Source: CAIZGX01 sp046048875 (lineage in GTDB: Bacteria; Bacteroidota; Bacteroidia; Flavobacteriales_D; Sanyastnellaceae). Taken from it: a DNA stretch of 64,000 bases. Both the position numbers and the translations under genes were made by a program. The stretch is from NCBI GenBank assembly GCA_046048875.1, contig JBJOFG010000002.1, positions 124,001 to 188,000 of the forward strand. Direction: 5' to 3'. This document shows, piece by piece, positions 46,101-53,663 of the stretch (the first letter of the stretch is position 1; every line of letters starts with the position of its first letter). Below the pieces are notes generated by a model. It had not been told where the DNA came from. It saw only the letters and a program-made list of their open reading frames with translations, and did no database searches.

Positions 46101-46294
46101 TCGCACGTCCAGATAGAATTCATATTGGAGCCTCACATATTGAAGTGTATGACTTCAAAACAGGCGCAGAACTTGACAAGCATTTCCAACAAGTAAAAGA
46201 TTACATGAATGCGTTAGAATCAGCCACTGACAAGACCGTCAGAGGATACTTGGCGTATACAAAAACGGGGATATTGAAAGAGGTTGTGCTCTAA
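43172..46294 (+). CDS. AddA-like UvrD-type helicase-nuclease
   Basis: A 1040-residue superfamily I helicase with a C-terminal nuclease domain, likely the AddA partner of the AddB-like protein at 27.9-30.6 kb. Walker A is KSSAGSGKTYALV (residues about 10-22). Other helicase motifs are ISTIDSFTHRIVRAF, ILIDEFQDTSEMQW (near 388), VVGDGKQSIYRWRNG, RILTIHKSKGLQFPVVIFP and LLYVALTRPEERLYFL. The nuclease part shows GNHLHACLS, VARPDRIHIG and EVYDFKTG (near 990). Start ATG 43172; one codon upstream there is a TTG. It loads onto DNA ends and processes breaks for RecA. Its stop TAA sits directly against the stop of the convergent aminopeptidase gene. Confidence 0.92.
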   Translation: MEKEPFLVLKSSAGSGKTYALVRHFLFLSLKSEEPYAYSHVLAITFTNAAASEMKERVMERLHEFTFPKALEGKHELFNDIRAELNVSPMILQERARKTLSHMLHNYSRLSISTIDSFTHRIVRAFAKDLQIHPDFSIEMDTDKFLEQCVDACLDEVGQDAELTTYLENYVLSNFEEEEDWNVRKGMLGISKQLVKEDARNILQLFENLHISDYEKIKKAYQSRLNDLTQELFDRIDQVFEKIEEGNLSNKDFFNSGSGTITYLKKIRSGKFEMPGAMLFKVLEKGWGKPKHTQVEALNPLLNETSNYILAWLEGNNKHEFNRINKILPRIFTTGLLSKLNEVSKRIKSEDNLLLISDFHAIVSAVVQESTAPFIYERAGERYQHILIDEFQDTSEMQWKNFLPLFENAISQGKFNLVVGDGKQSIYRWRNGNVEQFVRLPKLYEGAPATMQLLIEDVYEEKILDTNRRSGKAIIEFNNTLFGALKEKLGPLQDVYDKHEQACSKDHPGYVEVQTAILDKKDSGDLHMLEGIVNAIRECREDGYEWGDIAILTRKGKAESTKISEFILQQTDKIPLTTEDSFLVQNSNEVQLLMACINYFGKETENFYRFNLIRRICDVFPNQFRYSEVIATYVEQLEKGKLKFKVNEFLDENYPGLRNIVKDNAHPFECIQELIRYFQLPFDVYLEFFENQLLQLSHRNGMGFSEMTDWWNENKGKLYIQSGEQQNAVRILTIHKSKGLQFPVVIFPKFDTKHPNQTLWVEAPPVHPGFTKGLINFTPSKSPKPDNPEEILSENNKILLDDMNLLYVALTRPEERLYFLTESKPSTTNSALNTYMYEYFKTDHGGLDKFHFGEKVKHIKTEKEEQKEIALLDGTRLNAVQPDFRMRETKRKDLEGKEALVMGNHLHACLSIMSHFNTWEDALSNYIFEHTELQQSEKEMLRQQMEETIGRDSFQRIFKTNDEVLTEHDIQINAREVARPDRIHIGASHIEVYDFKTGAELDKHFQQVKDYMNALESATDKTVRGYLAYTKTGILKEVVL

Positions 46295-47584
46295 TTATTT
46301 AGCGCACAACGCCTCAATCTCTTCCACTTCCAATGGGAAATTCGCGAACAAATCGCGGTTTCCATTTTCAGTAATTACAATGTTATTCTCTAAACGAATA
46401 CCCAAATTTTCTTCAGGAATGTAGATGCCCGGTTCAACGGTGAATACGTTTCCAACTTCGATAGGCTTGTTCCAATTTCCAACATCATGAACGTCTAAAC
46501 CTAAAAAGTGTGACGTTCCGTGCATGAAATATTTCTTGTAAGCCGGCCAAGCGGGATTCTGATTTTTCACATCTTCCTCGGAAATCAACTTCAATTTCAA
46601 TAATTCTGCTGTCATCATCTCGCCTACAGCAGCATGGTATTCAGACATAATCACACCCGGCTTCAGATAAGCAGTCGCTTGTTTCATCACTGAAAGAACA
46701 GCGTTGTACACATCCTTTTGACGTTGTGTAAACTTCCCACTCACAGGCAAACAACGCGTCATATCTGCCGCGTAATTTCCATACTCCGCGCCAACATCCA
46801 GAAGAATAACATCTCCCTCTTTGCAAGGCTTGTCGTTATCGATATAATGTAAGACACAAGCGCTTTCACCTGAAGCTATGATTGGGGTGTATGCAAAGCC
46901 GCGTGATCCACTGCTTAAAAACTCATGGGCAAATTCGGCTTCAATAACATATTCCATTACACCCGGACGAATCATTTTCATCACACGCAACAGACCGTTG
47001 TGAGTGATGTCAACAGCCTTTTGAATCTGCGCAATCTCTTCTTCGTCTTTTACAGCGCGCAAGGCGTGCATGATGGGCGCAGCACGTTCAATCGAGTGGT
47101 GTGGATACTTCTCACGGAACCATTTTGAAAGCCGCATTTCACGCGTTTCAACTTCAATCACAGCACGCGAATGCTCGTTGCTATTCAAGTACACACACGA
47201 AGCTTCCCCAATAACAGTATGGAGCATTTTTTCAAATTCAGTGCTCCAATAAATACTGTTGATTCCTGTGCGTTCTTTTGCTTGAGGCTTATTCAATTTC
47301 GCACCTTCCCATACTGCTATGTGGTCGTTTGTTTCGCGAACAAAAAGCATTTCACGATGAGCAGGATTTGTCGCATCTGGAAACAAAATGAGCATAGTCT
47401 CTTCCTGATCTACTCCCGTCAAATAAAAAATATCGCTGTGCTGCTTAAACGGTAAAGTACCGTCAGCACTTGTAGGGTAAATATCGTTGCTCGTAAAAAT
47501 AGCAAGACCTTTCTCTTCCATGCGAGAAGCAAAGCGTTTGCGATTGTTTGAATAATGTGTCGAAGAAAGTGCTGTGTAACGCAT
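46295..47584 (-). CDS. pepP: aminopeptidase P family Xaa-Pro aminopeptidase
   Basis: A 429-residue M24 metallopeptidase that removes N-terminal residues preceding proline. The N-terminal creatinase-like domain has SDIFYLTGVDQEETMLILFP and the phrase FVRETNDHIAVWEG. The pita-bread catalytic domain supplies the five dinuclear metal ligands: ILLDVGAEYGNYAADMTR (Asp, Asp), HGTSHFLGLDVHDVG (His), FTVEPGIYI (Glu) and IRLENNIVI (Glu). The length matches E. coli PepP (about 441). No signal peptide is visible, so it is cytoplasmic. Its stop codon abuts that of the convergent AddA-like gene. Confidence 0.92.
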   Translation of the reverse strand: MRYTALSSTHYSNNRKRFASRMEEKGLAIFTSNDIYPTSADGTLPFKQHSDIFYLTGVDQEETMLILFPDATNPAHREMLFVRETNDHIAVWEGAKLNKPQAKERTGINSIYWSTEFEKMLHTVIGEASCVYLNSNEHSRAVIEVETREMRLSKWFREKYPHHSIERAAPIMHALRAVKDEEEIAQIQKAVDITHNGLLRVMKMIRPGVMEYVIEAEFAHEFLSSGSRGFAYTPIIASGESACVLHYIDNDKPCKEGDVILLDVGAEYGNYAADMTRCLPVSGKFTQRQKDVYNAVLSVMKQATAYLKPGVIMSEYHAAVGEMMTAELLKLKLISEEDVKNQNPAWPAYKKYFMHGTSHFLGLDVHDVGNWNKPIEVGNVFTVEPGIYIPEENLGIRLENNIVITENGNRDLFANFPLEVEEIEALCAK

Positions 47585-47616
47585 AAAAACTTGTTTATGC
47601 TATAAAGGTACAAAGC

Positions 47617-48327
47617 CTATTGAACAGCAGGAGTTGATTTTTCTTTTTTCTTGTTGAATTCCCATTTATATCCAGTGAGAATCACAAAATCCATATTTGC
47701 ATCGGTAAGATCCCGCTGCACCAAATACCCAAAAGACAAGGCGTTTGACTTGTCTAATTTGTACTTTACAATGAACTGACTTCTCCAATTTGTATTTTCT
47801 AGCGTGATTGGTTCGAAGAAAAGCTCATGACTCAATTGAATGGAAAGATTATCCCAATTGGAATATTCAACCGCAAGTTTTTGTCGCCATGTTGAAGTAA
47901 GATCTATATCTGAACTTGCTGATTTAGCCACTTGACAACGTGTCGTTGCTGAGATTTTAAAATCCTTAACAGGTAAACTTAATTGAAGCCCGTATGACCA
48001 TCTTCTTCTCAAATTGTACCAATCCTCTTCTCGTCTACCTCCTATCCGATATTCAACTGATGTTGAGAGAAACTTGCTCCATTTTTTTTCTGTCCCTAAA
48101 TCTGAAAAGAAGTTGTTTAATCGCGAAAGGTTTTCATCAAAACGAATCTCAGGATTTACATATAGCCTAAAGTCCTTAAAAATCTTCGGATCTTTCCAAG
48201 GTGTTAAATCTTTAAAGTCAGCGGAGAAAGAAAAAGCATTCCACATGCCTGCATCATTCACGTTTTGAGCAGACATGAGAGAGTGCAGAAGTACAAAGAA
48301 GAGTAACGCTGCTTTACGGCGTATCAT
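47617..48327 (-). CDS. DUF2490 outer-membrane beta-barrel protein
   Basis: A 236-residue exported protein. The signal peptide ends LMSAQ (about residue 21). The remainder alternates polar and hydrophobic residues with frequent aromatics, as in a small beta-barrel: FRLYVNPEIRFDEN, FLSTSVEYRIGGRREEDWYN, RWSYGLQLSLPVKDFKI and NALSFGYLVQRDL. This fits DUF2490. The function is unknown. Its start overlaps the preceding lipoprotein gene by 14 bases, which overlaps yebC by one, so the three are co-transcribed. Confidence 0.85.
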   Translation of the reverse strand: MIRRKAALLFFVLLHSLMSAQNVNDAGMWNAFSFSADFKDLTPWKDPKIFKDFRLYVNPEIRFDENLSRLNNFFSDLGTEKKWSKFLSTSVEYRIGGRREEDWYNLRRRWSYGLQLSLPVKDFKISATTRCQVAKSASSDIDLTSTWRQKLAVEYSNWDNLSIQLSHELFFEPITLENTNWRSQFIVKYKLDKSNALSFGYLVQRDLTDANMDFVILTGYKWEFNKKKEKSTPAVQ

Positions 48328-48730
48328 AGATCTTTAGATCTGAGACAACTGCATGATCTTCATTGTCGGTGAGTTCCACCTCTTGAAGTATTACCATCTT
48401 CGTTGGATCTACAACTGGCGGATTTTGTCCCGTTGTATCTCTGCTGTAAACATAAACCGTATACTTTCCTTCTCTCAAGTTTCTAAATTCAAAGTCACCG
48501 TTGTAATCTGTAACTACTTTATCATCTGGAGAAACATGCTCTCCGTATACGATGTATACATCAAGATCCGCTGCAGGAACAGTATACAATGCAGTTGCGG
48601 GATTTGTTAAAACAACACGAACTTCCATAGAAACATTTCCAGAAATTGTTCCCGCACCTCCTGTTCCCGGATCTTTCTCACAAGAGATAAGTCCGGCACA
48701 AACAGCCAAAAAGAAAAGTGCTTTTTTCAT
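48314..48730 (-). CDS. lipoprotein with carboxypeptidase-regulatory-like domain
   Basis: A 138-residue lipoprotein (lipobox LISC, C17). The mature part is one beta-sandwich with GTISGNVSMEVRVVL, then VTDYNGDFEFRNLREGKYTV and YVYSRDTTGQNPP, the pattern of CarboxypepD_reg-like/SpaA-type folds. The end VSDLKIYDTP is short. The function is unknown; it may display or bind at the periplasmic face or outer membrane. Its ATG shares one base with the yebC stop (TAATG), and its 3' end overlaps the DUF2490 gene by 14 bases, suggesting that the two envelope proteins act together. Confidence 0.85.
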   Translation of the reverse strand: MKKALFFLAVCAGLISCEKDPGTGGAGTISGNVSMEVRVVLTNPATALYTVPAADLDVYIVYGEHVSPDDKVVTDYNGDFEFRNLREGKYTVYVYSRDTTGQNPPVVDPTKMVILQEVELTDNEDHAVVSDLKIYDTP

Positions 48731-49440
48731 TATCGTAAATTGTGATAGACTGCCTGAACATCATCGTCCTCCTCAATCTTCTCCACTAATTCCAATATTT
48801 CATCGGTTTGTTCTTCCGAGATTTCAGCATAGGTGTTAGGTATTCTTTCTAATCCCGCCTTTGTAGGAACAATACCACGGTCCTCGAGAGCCTTTTGCAT
48901 ATTACCGAAATCTGAAAATGCTGTATAAATCACCATTTCATTTTCTTCTTGCTCAGAGCTGTCTAAACCGTGATCTATCAACTCCAACTCTAAATCTTCC
49001 CAAGATGGAATCTGATCCATTGCAATTCTGAATACACCCTTACGCTCAAAAATGAATGACAACGATCCACTGTTACCCATAAGTCCACCACCTCTGTTGA
49101 AGTACATGCGAATATTTGCTACGGTGCGCGTTGGGTTATCCGTTGCTGTTTCAACCAAAATTGGAATGCCGTATGGCCCGTATCCTTCGTATACTACTTC
49201 TTCATAGTTACTAGCGTCTTTACTTGAAGCTCTCTTGATCGCGGCATCTACGCGATCTTTCGGCATGTTCACCCCTTTCGCATTTGCCACACACTGACGC
49301 AATCGAGGGTTGTATGCTGGATCAGGCCCTCCAGCCTTAACTGCCATTGCAATTTCTTTTCCAATTCGCGTGAATGCTTTCGCCATGCGGTCATAGCGCG
49401 CGAACATTTTGTGCTTTCGCTTTTCAAAAATTCTTCCCAT
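48730..49440 (-). CDS. YebC/PmpR family DNA- or ribosome-associated regulator
   Basis: A 236-residue cytoplasmic protein. The N-terminal part has MGRIFEKRKHKMFARYDR, RIGKEIAMAVKAGGPDPAYN and LRQCVANAKGVNMPKDRVDA, which are strong YebC signatures. The central part has YEEVVYEGYGPYGIPILVE and RGGGLMGNSGSLSFIFERKG. Family members bind DNA, and some have recently been linked to translation of proline-rich stretches, so the exact role is open. ATG 49440 has an exact -7 element 35 bases upstream. Two small envelope-protein genes follow in overlapping frames. Confidence 0.93.
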   Translation of the reverse strand: MGRIFEKRKHKMFARYDRMAKAFTRIGKEIAMAVKAGGPDPAYNPRLRQCVANAKGVNMPKDRVDAAIKRASSKDASNYEEVVYEGYGPYGIPILVETATDNPTRTVANIRMYFNRGGGLMGNSGSLSFIFERKGVFRIAMDQIPSWEDLELELIDHGLDSSEQEENEMVIYTAFSDFGNMQKALEDRGIVPTKAGLERIPNTYAEISEEQTDEILELVEKIEEDDDVQAVYHNLR

Positions 49441-49475
49441 GAGATAAAACTAGATTTTCGTCCTGTTGGACAAAA

Positions 49476-49483
49476 CAAAAATA
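49476..49483 (-). promoter_or_regulatory. -7 promoter element of yebC
   Basis: The reverse strand reads TATTTTTG, matching TAnnTTTG, 35 bases upstream of ATG 49440 in the gap after the desaturase gene. Confidence 0.45.
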
Positions 49484-49487
49484 CAAA

Positions 49488-50549
49488 TTATGCAGCACCT
49501 AAAATACGCAAATGACTAACGTGTGCTCGAATTGCTGAAATCACGTTCGGATATTCCTGATAGTCTATTCCGAACTCTTCGCACGTATCGCGAACAATAC
49601 CATTGATATACGGGTAATGAATGTGACTTATTCTTGGAAATAAGTGGTGCTCCACTTGAAAATTCAATCCGCCCGTTAACCATGAAACTACCTTATTCTT
49701 TGTTGCAAAGTTGGCTGTTGTATTCACCTGATGAACAGCCCACTCATCTTTCAACATAACCCCATCTGTTTCGGGCAAATGAAAGGTTCGTCCTTCTACA
49801 ACATGCGCCAATTGAAATACAACTGCAATGATCCATCCTGTTACAAAAAGCATCACGGCATATCCTACCAACGTTTTCAACCAACCAACTACCAATAAAG
49901 GGGTAATAAAAAACACAACAAAATAAAACACCTTGCTCGTCCAGAAAATTATGTGTTCTCGTCGTGGAATCTTACGAATCGGGGTCTCACCAATTTTCCT
50001 TGTAAAATATTTACTGAAATCCTTAACATACACCCACAAGAAATAAGTCGTTCCGTATATCAGCGCCCAATAGATAAACTGGTATTTATGAAACCAATAT
50101 TTCTTTTGTTGCTCGTTCACACGCAAGAATGGCTCAACGTCTATATCTTCGTCTACTCCATGCACATTGGTGTATACATGGTGAATTTGATTATGCTTCA
50201 ACTTCCACAAGAATACATTTCCTCCAATTATATTTAATGAGTATCCCATCATTTGATTCACCCAAGACTTCGAAGAAAAGCTTCCGTGAGCACTGTCGTG
50301 CATCAGATTAAAACCTATGGCCGCGAACACCATTCCAAGTACCGACCACAAAATCATTTGGGCTATCCACGACTGAAAAAAAAGTAAGGATGCGTATATT
50401 AAGGCGATTGAAACAAGAAGAACTGTGGCCTTGGTATATATCTTCCAGTTACCGGTTCTCTTGATTCCTTTTGACGTAAAATATTTTTCTACGCGCTCAT
50501 TTAACGTATCGAAGAATGGGTGCGCCTGGTTGCCGAGTGAAAATGCCAA
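49488..50549 (-). CDS. membrane fatty acid desaturase, copy 2
   Basis: A 353-residue paralogue of the desaturase at 32.0-33.1 kb. The histidine boxes are HDSAHGS, KHNQIHHVYTN and NFQVEHHLFPRISHIHY. The two share the same layout throughout (PFFDTL near the start, VFQLAHVVE before the third box, EEFGIDYQEY against EKFGVQYNEY near the end). The start codon is TTG 50549, with no in-frame ATG before PFFD. The Q-x-x-H-H box again suggests front-end type chemistry without a fused cytochrome b5. It has its own promoter (TTG / TATCTTTG) and is divergent from purH. Confidence 0.9.
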   Translation of the reverse strand: MAFSLGNQAHPFFDTLNERVEKYFTSKGIKRTGNWKIYTKATVLLVSIALIYASLLFFQSWIAQMILWSVLGMVFAAIGFNLMHDSAHGSFSSKSWVNQMMGYSLNIIGGNVFLWKLKHNQIHHVYTNVHGVDEDIDVEPFLRVNEQQKKYWFHKYQFIYWALIYGTTYFLWVYVKDFSKYFTRKIGETPIRKIPRREHIIFWTSKVFYFVVFFITPLLVVGWLKTLVGYAVMLFVTGWIIAVVFQLAHVVEGRTFHLPETDGVMLKDEWAVHQVNTTANFATKNKVVSWLTGGLNFQVEHHLFPRISHIHYPYINGIVRDTCEEFGIDYQEYPNVISAIRAHVSHLRILGAA

Positions 50550-50577
50550 TGTATGGGTCTCCTTGTTATGGTTTATT

Positions 50578-50605
50578 CAAAGATAGGGCTTGACCAGTGG
50601 CACAA
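50578..50605 (-). promoter_or_regulatory. promoter of desaturase copy 2
   Basis: On the reverse strand TTG (50605-50603) and TATCTTTG (50585-50578) are separated by 17 bases, a good match to the Bacteroidota -33/-7 pattern, with a 28-base leader before TTG 50549. Confidence 0.6.
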
Positions 50606-50660
50606 GGCCATAAAATGACATTTATATCTGTTTGTTGAAAAAAGCAAGACTAAGCCCCTG

Positions 50661-50675
50661 ATTTACATTGTAAAT
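50661..50675. promoter_or_regulatory. 15-bp palindrome upstream of purH
   Basis: ATTTACA-T-TGTAAAT is a perfect inverted repeat with a single-base centre, 22 bases upstream of the purH GTG. It overlaps a weak -7-like sequence (TAAATTCG, 50671-50678), the right place for a repressor operator. The protein that would bind is unknown. Confidence 0.45.
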
Positions 50676-50697
50676 TCGCGACTTAATTTTCAAAACC

Positions 50698-52221
50698 GTG
50701 AATAAAAGAATTTCTTCAGCCCTTATTTCAGTGTTTGACAAAGATGGATTAGCGCCAATTGTTGAACAAATGCACCAACTTGGCATAACACTTTACAGCA
50801 CTGGAGGAACCCAAACGTTCATTGAGAACATGGGAATACCTGTTACGGCTGTTGAAGACTTAACCGGCTACCCAAGTATTTTTGGAGGAAGAGTAAAGAC
50901 ACTTCACCCGGGAGTTTTAGGCGGAATATTGTACCGTCGAGATGAAGCACAAGACTTGGAAGAAGCTGCGAAATTTAACATTCATGCAATAGATTGTGTA
51001 ATTGTTGATTTATATCCGTTCGAAAAAACCGTAGCATCTGGTGCCTCACACGAGGACATCATCGAAAAAATTGATATTGGTGGAATTGCTCTTATTCGCG
51101 GCGCTGCTAAAAACTTTAATGATGTTGTCATCGTTCCTTCGAAGAACGAATACAATGCCCTTCATGAATTGTTGGTGAATCAAAAGGGAGAAACAACTTT
51201 GGAGCAAAGACAATTTTTCGCCAAACAAGCTTTTGAAGTTTCTTCGCACTATGACTCTGCTATTTACTCTTATTTCAAAGGAGAGGAAGTTGGCTCATTG
51301 CGAATTGCTTCTCGAGATGCTCACGTGTTGCGCTACGGAGAAAACCCTCATCAAAAGGGAAGCTTCTATGGAGACCTCGATGCGCTTTTCACGAAGTTGA
51401 ATGGAAAAGAACTTTCCTACAATAACCTATTGGATGTTGAAGCCGCTGTACAATTGATTGCTGAATTCAAAAACGACGCTCCAACTTTTGCCATACTCAA
51501 ACACAACAATGCCTGCGGTGTGGCAACACGCCCTTCCATGGTAGAAGCCTATGAAGCAGCGTTGGCATGTGACAGCACCTCAGCCTTCGGCGGTGTACTT
51601 ATTGCAAATGGAAACGTTGACTTAGCAACAGCAGAGAAAATAAATTCACTTTTTTGTGAAGTCGTAATTGCACCATCCTATGACGATGCGGCTGTTGAAT
51701 TGTTGAAATCAAAAGCCAACAGAATTATCTTAATTATTAAAGAAACGCCTCTTCTTCAAACGCAAGTAAGATCCATCCTAAACGGTTACTTGGTTCAAGA
51801 AAAAGACACTGCCACAGAGACGGCAGCCGACTTGAAATGCGCTACAACGACAACAGCAAGTCAAGGCTCAATTGAAGACTTGATTTTCGCAAATAAATTG
51901 GTCAAACACACCAAGAGTAACACCATTGTTTTAGCGAAAAACAACACATTACTAGCAAGCGGAACCGGACAAACTTCACGCGTTGATGCTCTTCAACAAG
52001 CCATTGAAAAAGCGAAGCACTTTGGTTTTTCGTTGGAAGGAAGTGCGATGGCGAGCGATGCATTTTTCCCGTTTCCTGATTGTGTTGAAATTGCAAAGAA
52101 TGCTGGTGTCATTGCAGTAGTTCAACCAGGTGGTTCAATAAAAGATCAGCTTTCAATTGACTATTGCAATGCGAACAACGTGGCCATGTATATGACTGGT
52201 GTTCGTCATTTCAAGCACTAA
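50698..52221 (+). CDS. purH: bifunctional AICAR formyltransferase/IMP cyclohydrolase
   Basis: Catalyses the last two steps of IMP synthesis. It has 507 residues from GTG 50698 (MNKRISSALISVFDKDG), which aligns with the usual PurH N-terminus. The cyclohydrolase domain has STGGTQTFIENMGIPVT and GGRVKTLHPGVLGGILYRRD. The formyltransferase domain has LRYGENPHQKGSFYGD, the catalytic KHNNACGVA, DSTSAFGGVL, and near the end SDAFFPFPDCVEIAKNAGV and QPGGSIKDQLSIDYCN. A palindrome just upstream may regulate it. The stop overlaps the convergent murI gene by four bases. purS, from the same pathway, is 35 kb away in this window. Confidence 0.96.
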   Translation: MNKRISSALISVFDKDGLAPIVEQMHQLGITLYSTGGTQTFIENMGIPVTAVEDLTGYPSIFGGRVKTLHPGVLGGILYRRDEAQDLEEAAKFNIHAIDCVIVDLYPFEKTVASGASHEDIIEKIDIGGIALIRGAAKNFNDVVIVPSKNEYNALHELLVNQKGETTLEQRQFFAKQAFEVSSHYDSAIYSYFKGEEVGSLRIASRDAHVLRYGENPHQKGSFYGDLDALFTKLNGKELSYNNLLDVEAAVQLIAEFKNDAPTFAILKHNNACGVATRPSMVEAYEAALACDSTSAFGGVLIANGNVDLATAEKINSLFCEVVIAPSYDDAAVELLKSKANRIILIIKETPLLQTQVRSILNGYLVQEKDTATETAADLKCATTTTASQGSIEDLIFANKLVKHTKSNTIVLAKNNTLLASGTGQTSRVDALQQAIEKAKHFGFSLEGSAMASDAFFPFPDCVEIAKNAGVIAVVQPGGSIKDQLSIDYCNANNVAMYMTGVRHFKH

Positions 52222-53036
52222 TATCGCTCGTCTTTCCAAATTCTTTTCTCAACCAATTTCAATTTTTGGTTGAAGAAAATAGCTGTACTCTTTTCGAAAG
52301 ATTCCGTGTAATCTGAAACCCAAAAGGAATATTTCGGTTTGCGCTTACTCGTATTCAAAATATCTTTCTTCTTCAAAACGTCTGAAACGTACTGGGCTAC
52401 GACAGATGCACTATCAATGATCTCAATTTTTTGCTGATAAAATTTCTCTACTTCTTTTTTAATGAGTGGATAATGCGTGCAGCCGAGAATGAGCGCTTCA
52501 ATGCCTTTGAAAGAAGATTTAGATAAATAACTATCGATAATACTCTGTGAAATTTTATTGTTGTAATATCCCTCTTCAATCATAGAAGCCAACAAAGGGG
52601 TCGCATTCGAAAGAACCTTTAAGGTTGGATTCAATTTTTCAATTCGTTTCACATAAATACGCGATTGAATGGTGCCCTTGGTACCAATGACACCCACCTT
52701 TGTTTTGTTGTAATTCGCTGCCGCATATGCGGCAACAGGATCAACAACATTGATGACAGGGATGTGCGAAGGAATACTTTTTACAACCGTTTTAAAGGCG
52801 TGTGCAGAAGCCGTATTGCAAGCTATTACTATGGCCTTGCAATTGTTCTCAACTAACAATTCCGCAATTCGTTTCGAGTAAGCACGAATACTGTCAGGCG
52901 ACTTATCGCCGTATGGTAAATGGGCAGTATCTCCGAAATAAATAAACGATTCATTCGGAAGAACTTTCTGTATCGCCTTGGCAACAGTAAGACCACCTAT
53001 TCCTGAATCGAAAATTCCAATTGGATGAGTATTCAT
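52218..53036 (-). CDS. murI: glutamate racemase
   Basis: Supplies D-glutamate for peptidoglycan precursors. It has 272 residues. The opening PIGIFDSGIGGLTVAKAI, then IYFGDTAHLPYGDKS, VIACNTASAHA (first catalytic Cys) and LILGCTHYPLIKKEVEKFY (second catalytic Cys) are all present. VINVVDPVAAYAAANY and GTKGTIQSRIYVKRIE fit the family. The ATG at 53036 is directly next to the T-run of a strong terminator that ends the ompH transcript, so murI must be expressed by read-through or a very short leader. Confidence 0.95.
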   Translation of the reverse strand: MNTHPIGIFDSGIGGLTVAKAIQKVLPNESFIYFGDTAHLPYGDKSPDSIRAYSKRIAELLVENNCKAIVIACNTASAHAFKTVVKSIPSHIPVINVVDPVAAYAAANYNKTKVGVIGTKGTIQSRIYVKRIEKLNPTLKVLSNATPLLASMIEEGYYNNKISQSIIDSYLSKSSFKGIEALILGCTHYPLIKKEVEKFYQQKIEIIDSASVVAQYVSDVLKKKDILNTSKRKPKYSFWVSDYTESFEKSTAIFFNQKLKLVEKRIWKDERY

Positions 53037-53065
53037 AGCAAAAAAAATCCCGCCTAGCGGGATTT
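53037..53065 (-). terminator. rho-independent terminator after the second ompH gene
   Basis: AAATCCCGC-CTA-GCGGGATTT (53045-53065) is a perfect 9-bp stem with a 3-base loop. On the leftward transcript it is followed by a run of eight U residues (53047-53040, partly within the stem). It lies 18 bases after the ompH stop and its T-run reaches the murI start. Confidence 0.85.
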
Positions 53066-53082
53066 CAATTTATTCAATAATA

Positions 53083-53625
53083 TTATTTCTGAGTTGGTGA
53101 AGTTGGTGATGGCGCTGGAATCTTTAATTCAGTGCGAAGTTTCTCGCTCAAATCCTCTCCACCTGAGTATACTAGATTTCCTGCTCCAACATCGAATACG
53201 TATGTATATCCACCCGCCTTAGCAATTTTGGCAACTGCTGCATCGAACTCGTCTACCAATGGCTTTAACAAAGAATCTTGCAATTGCTGCAACTCATCGT
53301 TAGCAGTTTGTTGGAAGTCCATCATGTTTTGCTCGAGATCAGCAATAGCTTGCGCCTTACTTTGACGAATTGCCTCTGGCCATCCACCTGCGCTTACTGC
53401 CATTTTCGATTTAGTCTCGTATTCAGCAACCTTATCGTCGTGCTCTTTCTGCATTACCACATATTCTCCTTCGAAGGATTTTTTTGCTGTCTCCATATCG
53501 GCTTGAACGCCTTTCATTGCAGGCATTTGCAGAAGGATTGCTTGGCGATCTACATGCGCTAATTTCTGCGCGAAAGCACCAAATCCTAATGAAATAAATA
53601 GTGCTGCTAAAATTGTCTTCTTCAT
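53083..53625 (-). CDS. OmpH/Skp family periplasmic chaperone, copy 2
   Basis: A 180-residue periplasmic protein. The signal peptide ends AFAQ (residue about 20), followed by KLAHVDRQAILLQMP, a long helical coiled coil (MKGVQADMETAKKSFEGEYV to LQQLQDSLLKPLVDEFDA, quoted here by its ends) and GGYTYVFDVGAGNLVYSGG. Skp-type chaperones hold unfolded outer-membrane proteins on the way to BamA. It lies downstream of another ompH and bamA, the standard Bacteroidota arrangement. A -7 box 38 bases upstream suggests a second promoter. Transcription ends at the hairpin at 53037-53065. Confidence 0.92.
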   Translation of the reverse strand: MKKTILAALFISLGFGAFAQKLAHVDRQAILLQMPAMKGVQADMETAKKSFEGEYVVMQKEHDDKVAEYETKSKMAVSAGGWPEAIRQSKAQAIADLEQNMMDFQQTANDELQQLQDSLLKPLVDEFDAAVAKIAKAGGYTYVFDVGAGNLVYSGGEDLSEKLRTELKIPAPSPTSPTQK

Positions 53626-53663
53626 GATTGTATTGTTTTTTTTCTTCTATTCAATGACAGTAC

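Noticed and set aside
50550..50697. Small RNA or riboswitch in the largest gap (148 bp)
   Set aside because: I see a promoter for the desaturase and a palindrome before purH, but no structured aptamer-like sequence or terminator hairpin.
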